A stretch of 24,849 nt of DNA from NCBI GenBank assembly GCA_934663595.1, contig CAKUKM010000034.1, positions 1 through 24,849 of the forward strand, in the 5' to 3' direction. Made by a program: the position numbers and the translations under genes. Of this stretch, positions 7,901 through 15,517 are shown piece by piece. The notes beneath the pieces are model-generated. The model saw nothing but the letters and a program-made list of their open reading frames with translations, did not search any database and had not been told where the DNA came from. Source of the DNA: an uncultured Clostridia bacterium (GTDB taxonomy: Bacteria; Bacillota; Clostridia; Christensenellales; Aristaeellaceae). Numbering within the stretch: the first letter of the stretch is position 1; the number at the start of each line of letters is the position of its first letter.

Positions 7901-8105
7901 GCGCGCGTACGGCACATCGCTGTCGCTTGTGCCGCTAAGTGGCTCGCATTGTGATGTATTGCATCTCGTTGCTAAGATGCGTCGCGCTAGCGCTGCGCGA
8001 GTGCATTCGTACCACTCGAATGCGCTTCTCCTTGTTGCGCTAGGATGCGCTGCGGCTCACTGATGTTTGCGCCCTGGCGACATTTACGGCGCGGAATTTG
8101 TGTGG
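7901..8105. other. Gene-free tail between the repeat array and comM
   Basis: About 205 bp after the comM stop codon. It has short inverted repeats, for example GCATTCG with CGAATGC around 8002-8022 and the palindrome GCGCTAGCGC near 7985, but no T-tract terminator and no convincing gene. It may be degenerate repeat sequence. Confidence 0.35.
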
Positions 8106-9641
8106 TCAGGTCCAGTATTTGCGGTCCAGCGTGCGGTATTGCACGGCTTCGGAGATGTGTTCGGCGGCGATTTCTTCTGCGCCGGCGAGGTCGGCGATCG
8201 TGCGCGCGACCTTCAGAATGCGCGTATAGGCGCGGTTCGACAGCTTCATTCGGTCGCTGGACAGCAATAGCAGCGCGCGGGCTTCGTCCGTCATGACGCA
8301 GGCGCGGGCGAGCGTTCGCGCGTCCAGCTGCGCGTTGCAGCGGATTTTGCCCCTGTCGCGCTCGTAGCGCTTGCGCTGAATCTCCCTTGCGGCCGAAACG
8401 CGCGCGCGAATGGACGCGGAGGACTCGGACTCGGCCGTGTCTGCGAGCTGCTCGGCCGGAATGGATTCGACCTCGATATGCATGTCGATCCGGTCCAGCA
8501 GCGGGCCCGAGATGCGGCCCAGATATCGCCGGATCTCCGCGGGCGTGCAGCGGCATTGCTGCGTGCGGCTGCCGAGATTGCCGCACGGGCACGGATTCAT
8601 CGATGCGATCAGCATAAAGCGCGCCGGGTACGTCGCCTGCGCGTTTACGCGCGTGATCGTCACGAAGCCGTCCTCCAGCGGCTGGCGCAGCGCCTCCAGC
8701 ACGTCGCGCCGGTATTCCGGTAACTCATCTAAGAACAAAATTCCATGGTTTGATTTGCTGATTTCGCCCGGCAGCGCGTTGTTGCCGCCGCCGACGAGCG
8801 AGGCGTGCGACGCGGTGTGGTGCGGCGAGCGGAACGGCCGCTCGGTCAACAGGCCGCTGGACGGAATCGTGCCGGCCACGGAATGGATGCGCGTGGTTTC
8901 CAGCGCCTCGGCAAACGTCATGTCCGGCAGAATCGACGGCATGCAGCGCGCCATCAGCGTTTTGCCGGAGCCGGGCGGGCCGATCAGGAGCACGTTGTGC
9001 CCGCCCGCGGCGGCGATTTCGAGCGCGCGCTTGGCGCGGGACTGGCCCTTGACGTGCTTGAAATCCTCCGCATGCTCGACATTGTGAATCAGCTGCGCAT
9101 AGGGAATCGGCTCCGGCGGCTGAATGGGCAATTGGCCGGTCAGATGCCGGATTGCGCCCTGCAGCGTTTCGACCGGATAGAGCGCGATCCCCTCGATGCA
9201 GCGCACCTCGTTTAAATTTTCCTTCGGCAGCATCAGCCGCCTGACGCCGCGCTCGAGCGCCGAGATCACCATCGGCAGCGCGCCGCGCACGGGCCGCACC
9301 GAGCCGTCCAGCGAAAGCTCGCCGAATATGGTGAAATCATTCAGCGCGTCCGGCGCGAGAATGCCCAGACAGCACAGCGTGGCCAGCGCGATCGGCAGAT
9401 CAAACGCCGGGCCCTCCTTTTTCGTGTCCGCCGGGGCGAGATTGACCGTGAGCCGCGAGGCGGGGAAGGCGTAGCCGCTGTTTCGGATGGCGGCGCGCAC
9501 GCGCTCGCGCGATTCCTTGACCGACGCGTCCGGCAGGCCGACGATTTCAAACATCGGCATGCCGTTGGACAGATTGACCTCGACTGTAACCTCAAAGCCG
9601 TCGATTCCGGCAAGACCGCAGCTCAGGACGCTGGAAAGCAT
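8106..9641 (-). CDS. comM: ComM/YifB family AAA+ ATPase
   Basis: This 511-residue protein belongs to the magnesium-chelatase-like AAA+ family. In Haemophilus and Vibrio, ComM is a helicase that promotes branch migration when transforming DNA integrates; the Firmicute homologue is assumed to act similarly. Residues 1 to about 190 form the Lon-like ChlI domain (MLSSVLSCGLAGIDGF, FEIVGLPDASVKESRERVR). The AAA+ core has the Walker A motif IGPPGSGKT and the Walker B motif ILFLDELPEY, and a C-terminal Mg_chelatase_C domain follows with CPCGNLG and SNRAYTRILKVARTIADL. The frame extends upstream, but the ATG at 9641 follows AAAGGGGG and starts the conserved family sequence. The gene begins 22 nt after the glycosyltransferase stop, so the two are probably co-transcribed. 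Confidence 0.95.
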   Translation of the reverse strand: MLSSVLSCGLAGIDGFEVTVEVNLSNGMPMFEIVGLPDASVKESRERVRAAIRNSGYAFPASRLTVNLAPADTKKEGPAFDLPIALATLCCLGILAPDALNDFTIFGELSLDGSVRPVRGALPMVISALERGVRRLMLPKENLNEVRCIEGIALYPVETLQGAIRHLTGQLPIQPPEPIPYAQLIHNVEHAEDFKHVKGQSRAKRALEIAAAGGHNVLLIGPPGSGKTLMARCMPSILPDMTFAEALETTRIHSVAGTIPSSGLLTERPFRSPHHTASHASLVGGGNNALPGEISKSNHGILFLDELPEYRRDVLEALRQPLEDGFVTITRVNAQATYPARFMLIASMNPCPCGNLGSRTQQCRCTPAEIRRYLGRISGPLLDRIDMHIEVESIPAEQLADTAESESSASIRARVSAAREIQRKRYERDRGKIRCNAQLDARTLARACVMTDEARALLLLSSDRMKLSNRAYTRILKVARTIADLAGAEEIAAEHISEAVQYRTLDRKYWT

Positions 9642-9663
9642 GCGCGCGCCCCCTTTCGTTGAT

Positions 9664-12600
9664 TTAGAAGTTATACCATTTGAACCACCGCAGCAGCTGC
9701 GCGTACCACCGCGCGACCGGCAGACCCGATTCCAGCGGATAGAACGCGATGAACAGCAGAAGCGCAATTCCGCACAGCGCGCCCGCCGCCGCCGGGAACA
9801 GCCATTTCGGCCGCTGATCCTGCTCGAACAGGAAGGAGCTCGGCCGCAGGCGATCCAGCATCAGCACGCTTGCCAGAATGATGAACGGCACGCTGGCGAA
9901 ATAGTGGTAGATGAACGTGGATCTCGGAACGAGCACCCACGGCAGGAACTGCGACGCGAAGCCGATCAGCACGATCGCGTATTTCTCCACGCCGAAGCGC
10001 TGCCATGCGGCCCGAATCAGGATATAGATCAGCGCGATCAGGCCGAACCACCACACCGCCGGATTGCCCATGCAGGAGATCGACGAAATCATGCCGCCGG
10101 TCGGCAGATACGCCGTTCCGCTATAATACCACATCGGCCACCAGATGACCGGCCACTGATACCACGGCGAGCGGAAATAGTGCGTGTCGCCCGAAAGGCC
10201 CGCATGGTATTTGAAGATGCGCTGCTGCAGATCGATCACCTTGCGGACATAGCGCATCGAGAACATGTCGCCAAACGACGAAAGCCCCTCGCCGCGCAGG
10301 TGCCAGTAATACGAGAAATAGTAAATCAGCACCGGAATGACCACGAAGAAGATCAGGCAGAACAGAATCGTGATCGCCGCGTATTTCGGATAGTCGTCCA
10401 TATACGCAAACCATTTGTGATCCTTTTCGCGCCGCGATGCGAAATAGCGCCGCATCCGGCGGAACAGCGCCCAGAAGAACAGCACGGCCAGACCCGCGGA
10501 CGCGTACAGGCCGATCCATTTCGTCGCCCAGGCCACGCCCATCGTGATTCCGCACAGGCCGAGCGGAACCAGCGATTTGCCGAAATCGCGCCAGTTCGTC
10601 CAGTTCATCTGGAAATACCGGATCATGAAGAAGTACATCAGCATGATCCAGAACACGGCGTAGGAGTCGATCGTCGCGATGCGCGTCTGCGTAAAGTGCA
10701 TCGAATCCACCGCCAGCAGGAACATCGCCACGAACGAAAGCTTCCGCGATTTCGTGAGCTGACTGGTCAGCAGATACATCACCGGCAGCATCAATACGCC
10801 CATCAGCGCGCCCATGAAGCGCCAGCCGAACGGCGTCATGCCGAAGAGCTGAATGCCCACCATCATCAGCACCTTGCCCAGCGGCGGATGCGTCCATTCG
10901 TAGGTCGACATGCCGTGCAGATGCTCGTAGGCCGTGCGCGCGTGGTAGATTTCGTCGAAATAGGTGGAATTGTAATAGCTCGGGTAGGCCGGAACGGTGT
11001 CCTGCTCGTCGATCAGCGCCTCGCCGTCGTGCGCGGCGGAGGCAATCTGAACCGGATAGGGATCGCCGTTTTCATCCTGAAACGCGATCTCGCTCAGCGT
11101 AAGCCCCGGCGCGGCCGCCGCAATGCGCACGTAGCGCGCGCGCTGGAACGGCGCGGATTCGCCCTCGTAGCCGGAAAACGCGGTGTACGCGCCGCCGTCG
11201 TCGCGCGGCTCGGTCGATTGCATTACGGTTTTGCCGTTTTCATCCAGCGGCGTATAGCGCAGCCAGCGGAAGATCTCGCCCTGATCGTAGTTCGCGTAAT
11301 AGGGCGTGGTCCATTCCAGGCCGTCGTTCGAGAGCGACACGGTGAAATTCGTGTTGCAGATGCCGCCGTAATAGGTCATGCGGAAGCGGCGCGTCTCGCC
11401 CAGATCGAACGTGACCGAATCGCCGGCCTCCTGCGAGACCCACGAGGTCTGCGGCGCCTTGGTCGTGCCCAGATTCGTAAAGGCCAGGATCGAATACAGA
11501 ATCGTGACGATGGCGATTAGCAGCGCGTCCTTGCGCCCAAAATGCATGGAATAGAGCTGGTTGCGCCCGGTGGCCAGCAGCTCGTTGCGGCCCCAGGTCA
11601 TGATTGCCTTGCGCGCCAGCCGCGGCCGCCAGGTGTTTCCCAGCAGGCAGATGTCCGCGACCGTCCACGCGAGGAAGAACGCGATTGCCACGTTTGCAAA
11701 TGCCACGATCAGGTTGATCCACGCCTCGCTGGACTGGAGATGGCCGTAGTTCGCGCGCGTCATGCCGCCCTGCAGCACGAGGAACTGATTTAGAAACAGC
11801 GTGCAGCTCAGGGCGATCAGCGCGCCCAGCACGCGGCGGTCGCGCACCTGCGCATAGCCGATCGTCAAAAGCAGCAGCGCCGGGAAGACGTAGCGCTCGT
11901 GGATCATCGGCCCGAACGTGCAGATCAGCACGATCAGCATGCCGCCGATCAGCGGAAGCGCCTTCTTCGCCTTCGAAAGCGCGCAGACGGCGAAGCTGTA
12001 GAGATACGAAAGCGCGAACAGAATCCACGCCACGGTCGTGATCGCCGTGTGCGCGTCGGTGCGCTTCCAGTTGAGGTCGAGCAGGTGATACAGATTCAGC
12101 GCGTTGACCGTCACGTAGGAATAGCCCTGCATCGTGCCGGAATAGAGCTCCTTCAGCCATTCCACCGGCGCAATCAGGTTCTGCAGCAGCGATTGCGACG
12201 CGTCCGCGCGCAGCAGCAGCGCCAGCAGGTAAATGCCGCCCAGCGTAATCGCGAGGCCGAGCAGCAGACTGCGCAGCGATTTTCCGGATTCGTGCGCGCA
12301 GGAGATTGCGTAAATCACCAGCAGCACGATCATCGCCGCCAGCCCGAGGATGGACAGCGCGGCGAGCGCTTTCGCAATTGCGGCGCTCTGATGGGCAAGC
12401 GCCAGAATCGCGCCGCCGAGCAGGCTGGCCGCCGGGACGATTGCGCATGGCGAGGAAAGACCGGATTTGCCAAACAGCATGAGCGCCGCGGCGCAGAACA
12501 GAACGCTTCCCGCAAGCAGCAGCCAGCCCGCCGCGCCGGCGGCCATGGAAAGGCTCGCCGCGGCCAGCAGCGCAACCGCCGCGCCGGCAAGCACCCAGTA

Positions 12601-13941
12601 CAGGCTCGCAATCGGCTTTTCGGAATCGCGAATCTGCGCCTGCAGAATGGCGAACAGGCCGAGCGGCGCGAACAGCAGCGCCTGCGGCTTGATCAGCGCG
12701 GCGCAGCCGAACGCAATCAGCGCGCGGCAATAGTTCTTTTCGTCCGCGTCCAGCGCGCAGAGCACGATCAGCAGCGTAAAGATCGCGTCGATCTGGCCCC
12801 ATGCGGCGGAATCGATGATCGCGGCGGGGTTGAAGGCGTAAAACAGACTCAGCAGCAGTCCCGCGCGCGCGCCCAGGCGGCGCTTTCCGCGATGATAGAC
12901 CAGGATGCTCGCCAGCAGGTCGAACGCAATCGCCGGGAGCTTCAGGCAGAGCAGCTGAATGGCGTCGCCATTCAGCCCGATACTGCGCAGCAGCGCGCGC
13001 ACCGCGCCCACCGGCCACAGCATCAGCATATATCCCGGCGGGTAATCGCACCAGACCGCGCCGGAATAGAACGCGCGCGGGCCGACGGAGAACATCGTGT
13101 CCGCCCAGGACGAGAAGCAGTTGATGTCCGAATAATAGCCGCGCACGCGCACCGCGAGCACGGCGCGCAGCATAAACGCCGCCGCCAGCGCAATGACCAG
13201 CGCGTTTGAATAAAACCGATCGCTCTTCTGCGGCGAGCGGCGATATTTGCGCGCCACCGAGATCACGGCCAGCGCGTACAGCGCCGTCAGCAGCACGTAG
13301 GCCTCGGTATTGCGCGCGGGCTCCGCGTCGCTTTCGGCGGTGAAGGAGGATTTCTGCTGCGCCGAACCGCTCGAGCGCGTGGCGAAGCTCGTGACCGTCG
13401 CGTCCGCAGGAACGGTATCCGCCTTGACCATTTCAAACGAATCGAACCACGCCGTGCCGGTATTCAGATAGCCGTAGCCGCCGACGCGCGCATAGACGGT
13501 CATCGTCGTCTGATCCGCGCCGGTTTGGCCGTACAGCGTCAGCGGCACCCATTCGCCGGCCGTGTCGGTCAGCGATTCGGAATAGCTGAACGTGTCCTTG
13601 ATCGAAATCGTCGCGCCGATGCTGCCCTCCGGAATGCCCTCCGCACGGCACAGGCACGTGATTTTGTAAACGGTGTTCGGCTCGACCGACACGGTCTGCA
13701 TGAATCGCGCGTCGTTTTCGGTGGCATTGGTCACGCGAATGCAGTTGCCGGACGCGCCGCCGGATTCCAGCGCAAACGAGCTGACCTCCTTGGAGGTGTA
13801 ATACGCGTCCTCATACCAGTCCGCGGGCAGACCGGCCTCGACCGATTCAAAGTCCGCGTTTTTCAAAAGATTTTCCTCGCCCAGCGCGAGCGCGGGCAGA
13901 CAGAGCAAAACAACCAGCAATATACAGTACAGCTTGCGCAT
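9664..13941 (-). CDS. Giant membrane protein with two GT-C glycosyltransferase modules
   Basis: This 1425-residue protein appears to be a polyprenyl-phosphate-sugar-dependent glycosyltransferase. Residues 1-21 are a signal peptide. Residues 22 to about 175 look like a beta-sandwich carbohydrate-binding module (ENLLKNADFES, AWFDSFEMVKAD). Residues 215 to about 770 form a first polytopic GT-C module with YYSDIN (270-274) in the first external loop, DYPPGY (299-304) and HERYVFP (681-687). Residues 831 to about 965 resemble a discoidin/F5-8C domain (SNDGLEWT, ARYVRIAA). Residues 985-1425 form a PMT (GT39-like) module with the Asp-Glu pair in YFDEIYH (996-997) and THPPLGK. The start at 13941 follows AAGGAG and opens the signal peptide; the 101 upstream codons run into repeat B. 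It lies between yraN and comM, which are normally adjacent. The acceptor is unknown. Confidence 0.85.
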   Translation of the reverse strand: MRKLYCILLVVLLCLPALALGEENLLKNADFESVEAGLPADWYEDAYYTSKEVSSFALESGGASGNCIRVTNATENDARFMQTVSVEPNTVYKITCLCRAEGIPEGSIGATISIKDTFSYSESLTDTAGEWVPLTLYGQTGADQTTMTVYARVGGYGYLNTGTAWFDSFEMVKADTVPADATVTSFATRSSGSAQQKSSFTAESDAEPARNTEAYVLLTALYALAVISVARKYRRSPQKSDRFYSNALVIALAAAFMLRAVLAVRVRGYYSDINCFSSWADTMFSVGPRAFYSGAVWCDYPPGYMLMLWPVGAVRALLRSIGLNGDAIQLLCLKLPAIAFDLLASILVYHRGKRRLGARAGLLLSLFYAFNPAAIIDSAAWGQIDAIFTLLIVLCALDADEKNYCRALIAFGCAALIKPQALLFAPLGLFAILQAQIRDSEKPIASLYWVLAGAAVALLAAASLSMAAGAAGWLLLAGSVLFCAAALMLFGKSGLSSPCAIVPAASLLGGAILALAHQSAAIAKALAALSILGLAAMIVLLVIYAISCAHESGKSLRSLLLGLAITLGGIYLLALLLRADASQSLLQNLIAPVEWLKELYSGTMQGYSYVTVNALNLYHLLDLNWKRTDAHTAITTVAWILFALSYLYSFAVCALSKAKKALPLIGGMLIVLICTFGPMIHERYVFPALLLLTIGYAQVRDRRVLGALIALSCTLFLNQFLVLQGGMTRANYGHLQSSEAWINLIVAFANVAIAFFLAWTVADICLLGNTWRPRLARKAIMTWGRNELLATGRNQLYSMHFGRKDALLIAIVTILYSILAFTNLGTTKAPQTSWVSQEAGDSVTFDLGETRRFRMTYYGGICNTNFTVSLSNDGLEWTTPYYANYDQGEIFRWLRYTPLDENGKTVMQSTEPRDDGGAYTAFSGYEGESAPFQRARYVRIAAAAPGLTLSEIAFQDENGDPYPVQIASAAHDGEALIDEQDTVPAYPSYYNSTYFDEIYHARTAYEHLHGMSTYEWTHPPLGKVLMMVGIQLFGMTPFGWRFMGALMGVLMLPVMYLLTSQLTKSRKLSFVAMFLLAVDSMHFTQTRIATIDSYAVFWIMLMYFFMIRYFQMNWTNWRDFGKSLVPLGLCGITMGVAWATKWIGLYASAGLAVLFFWALFRRMRRYFASRREKDHKWFAYMDDYPKYAAITILFCLIFFVVIPVLIYYFSYYWHLRGEGLSSFGDMFSMRYVRKVIDLQQRIFKYHAGLSGDTHYFRSPWYQWPVIWWPMWYYSGTAYLPTGGMISSISCMGNPAVWWFGLIALIYILIRAAWQRFGVEKYAIVLIGFASQFLPWVLVPRSTFIYHYFASVPFIILASVLMLDRLRPSSFLFEQDQRPKWLFPAAAGALCGIALLLFIAFYPLESGLPVARWYAQLLRWFKWYNF

Positions 13942-13967
13942 AGGAAGACTCCTTAAAATTAGGCTTG

Positions 13968-13973
13968 ATTCTA
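13968..13973 (-). promoter_or_regulatory. Candidate -10 box for the glycosyltransferase gene
   Basis: On the minus strand TGATAGAAT gives a TGn-extended -10 box with five of six consensus bases, about 27 nt upstream of the ATG. The -35 region (TTCCCG at 17 bp) is weak. An alternative TATATT lies about 35 bp farther upstream. Confidence 0.35.
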
Positions 13974-14084
13974 TCATTTCCATGCGTGCACGGGAAATTC
14001 CTTCTAATATAGCGCCTTTTTCAGGGCCTTTTTGAAAATAAACTGCAAAGCCCGCGGCGAAGGCGCGATCCGGAAAATGAAACG

Positions 14085-14115
14085 GCGCCCGCGCTCGATC
14101 CGGAGCGCAGGCGCG
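14085..14115. repeat. 31-bp hairpin repeat, left copy
   Basis: These 31 bases are identical to 14452-14482 in the same orientation. The sequence folds into GCGCCCGCGCTC/GAGCGCAGGCGC with one mismatch and a six-base loop. The two copies bracket repeat B and two other hairpins. Confidence 0.85.
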
Positions 14116-14135
14116 CAGACTGTCAAAAAACCCCC

Positions 14136-14386
14136 GGAGAGCTCGAGAGGGCCGAAGCCCTCTCGAACTTTCAATCGAGCCCAGCGGCGTGTACGGTGGC
14201 AAGGTTGCTTGCCTTTGGCAAGCAAGTCGCTGCGCGACCGGCAAAGCTAAATCAAAGATTTAGGTTTGCCGCCTCGCGGGGCTATTTTATCGCAGGGAAA
14301 TCCCATTTCCCGGAGAGAAAATAGCTACTTTGCAAATCCCGCGCCCGGGGATTCCGCAGGAATCCTAGCGGGATTTGGTGGGGGTG
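14136..14386 (-). repeat. Multi-hairpin dispersed repeat, copy B
   Basis: This is the reverse complement of the element at 163-412. The outer stem is AAATCCCGC (14334-14342) with GCGGGATTT (14368-14376), enclosing GGATTCC/GGAATCC (14349-14365). The copy A outer stem has A-T pairs where this one has G-C pairs, yet both are fully complementary. Other hairpins recur with changed loops: TTGCTTGCC/GGCAAGCAA has the loop AAA instead of TTCA, and GTCGC/GCGAC has GCA instead of AAA. The CTATTTT/AAAATAG stem carries one mismatch here. It occupies the gap between yraN and the glycosyltransferase gene, upstream of the latter's likely promoter. Confidence 0.8.
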
Positions 14387-14393
14387 GCAGTGG

Positions 14394-14413
14394 CGGGGGA
14401 GCTTGCTCCCCCG
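14394..14413. other. Near-perfect palindrome
   Basis: CGGGGGAGC (14394-14402) and GCTCCCCCG (14405-14413) are complementary around TT. It continues the string of hairpins beyond repeat B and has no adjacent T tract on either strand. Confidence 0.6.
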
Positions 14414-14418
14414 TCCAC

Positions 14419-14450
14419 CAGCTTGTCAAAAAGACTTTTTTGACAAGCTG
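14419..14450. other. Long hairpin with A/T-tract stem
   Basis: CAGCTTGTCAAAAA (14419-14432) pairs with TTTTTGACAAGCTG (14437-14450), a perfect 14-bp stem with a four-base loop. It lies about 40 nt beyond the yraN stop on the minus strand and follows the 31-bp hairpin. Together they may end transcription of rplS-rbgA-rnhB-yraN, but the T tract is inside the stem rather than after it. Confidence 0.5.
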
Positions 14451-14451
14451 A

Positions 14452-14482
14452 GCGCCCGCGCTCGATCCGGAGCGCAGGCGCG
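14452..14482. repeat. 31-bp hairpin repeat, right copy
   Basis: An exact second copy of 14085-14115, 367 bp away in direct orientation. It starts 7 nt beyond the yraN stop codon on the minus strand, a position suitable for a 3'-end structure. Confidence 0.85.
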
Positions 14483-14489
14483 TGGGGTT

Positions 14490-14846
14490 TCAGAAAAAAT
14501 CGCTGCCGTCGAACGCGGCGCGGATGTGGTTGATTTCGCCGGAGAGCACTTCGATAATATCGAATCGCATCGGCGCATCGGCCAGGTCGTGCTCGGAGAT
14601 GTAAATCAGCGCCGTGCGCAGGATATGCGCCTGCTTCGCGGGCGTGACCGCCTCCGCGGGAAGGCCGTAGCGCGCCGTCGCGCGCGCCTTGACCTCGATA
14701 AACGCAATCGTTTTGCCGTCGCGCGCGATGATGTCGATCTCGCCGGTCGGGCGCGCGTAATTGCGTTCGAGAATGCGATAGCCCTGCGCCCTTAAATACG
14801 CGCACGCCTGATCCTCGCCCAGCGCGCCGGTCTGCCGCCGGTTCAT
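14490..14846 (-). CDS. yraN: YraN family (UPF0102) putative endonuclease
   Basis: This 118-residue protein has the PD-(D/E)xK nuclease-like pattern of the UPF0102/YraN family: GEIDIIARDGKTIAFIEVK gives Asp38, Glu51 and Lys53, and the N-terminus (RRQTGALGEDQACAYL) is typical. The biological substrate of the family is not established. The ATG at 14846 overlaps the rnhB stop by 4 nt (ATGA), which implies coupling. A longer reading frame upstream is the shadow of rnhB. The rnhB-yraN pair is common in Firmicutes, where comM and dprA usually come next. Confidence 0.93.
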   Translation of the reverse strand: MNRRQTGALGEDQACAYLRAQGYRILERNYARPTGEIDIIARDGKTIAFIEVKARATARYGLPAEAVTPAKQAHILRTALIYISEHDLADAPMRFDIIEVLSGEINHIRAAFDGSDFF

Positions 14847-15490
14847 GCGTTTTCCCCCAGAATGCCGCCGATGAACGACCGCCGATGCTCCGGGCACGGG
14901 CCGTATTTGCGCAGCGCCGCGATGTGCTCGGGCGTGCCGTAGCCCTTGTTGCGCGCAAAGCCGTACATCGGGTATTTTTCGTCCAGCGCGATCATATAGC
15001 GGTCGCGCGCGACCTTCGCGACGATCGACGCGGCTCCGATCATGTAGCTCAGCGCGTCGCCATGCAGAATCGATCGCGATTCGCCCGGCAAATGCAGCTT
15101 GTCCACCGCGTCGATCAGGAAAATGCCGCGAAAACCGGCGGCGCACGTCTCCATGGCGCGCCGCGTGGCGTTCAGGATGCCCATTTCGTCGATCGTTTCG
15201 GGGGGAAGGAAGCAGGTTTCGGCATAATCCGCCGCGTCCAGCAGCAGCGGATACAGCGCCTCGCGCCGCTTTTCGGTAAGCTTCTTCGAATCGTCCACGC
15301 CGGGCACCAGCTTATTTCGCGGAATCGACACGCACGCCGTGACCACCGGCCCGGCGAGCGGCCCGCGGCCCACTTCATCGATGCCCGCGATCGAAAGGCC
15401 CTGCTCCCACAGCGGGCGCTCGATCTGCGTCAGGCGAAGCAGCTTTTCCTCCGGCTTTTCGCGCGTGCGCTTCGGCTTGTCGGTCTGCAT
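14843..15490 (-). CDS. rnhB: Ribonuclease HII
   Basis: This 215-residue enzyme nicks RNA in RNA-DNA hybrids and starts removal of single ribonucleotides misincorporated into DNA. GIDEVGRGPLAGPV supplies Asp38 and Glu39; Asp127 (LIDAVD) and Asp145 (HGDALS) complete the expected acidic site, and ASIVAKVARDR follows. The N-terminus has a charged extension of about 30 residues before the fold. GGAGG lies six bases before the ATG at 15490; an in-frame ATG 21 bases upstream overlaps this site and is less likely. It is 27 nt after rbgA and overlaps yraN by 4 nt. Confidence 0.96.
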   Translation of the reverse strand: MQTDKPKRTREKPEEKLLRLTQIERPLWEQGLSIAGIDEVGRGPLAGPVVTACVSIPRNKLVPGVDDSKKLTEKRREALYPLLLDAADYAETCFLPPETIDEMGILNATRRAMETCAAGFRGIFLIDAVDKLHLPGESRSILHGDALSYMIGAASIVAKVARDRYMIALDEKYPMYGFARNKGYGTPEHIAALRKYGPCPEHRRSFIGGILGENA

Positions 15491-15517
15491 ATTGCGCCTC
15501 CGTATTTGCAAATGGAT

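Noticed and set aside
7125..8063. Plus-strand proteins rich in Arg, Ala and Cys over the repeat region
   Set aside because: All three frames are open only because the repeat unit lacks stops; there is no ribosome site, promoter or recognisable fold.
9642..9767. N-terminal extension of 42 residues on ComM
   Set aside because: It overlaps the end of the glycosyltransferase gene and is not family-like; the ATG at 9641 begins the conserved sequence.
13942..14244. N-terminal extension of 101 residues on the glycosyltransferase
   Set aside because: It would run through repeat B and precede the signal peptide; AAGGAG and the ATG at 13941 define the start.
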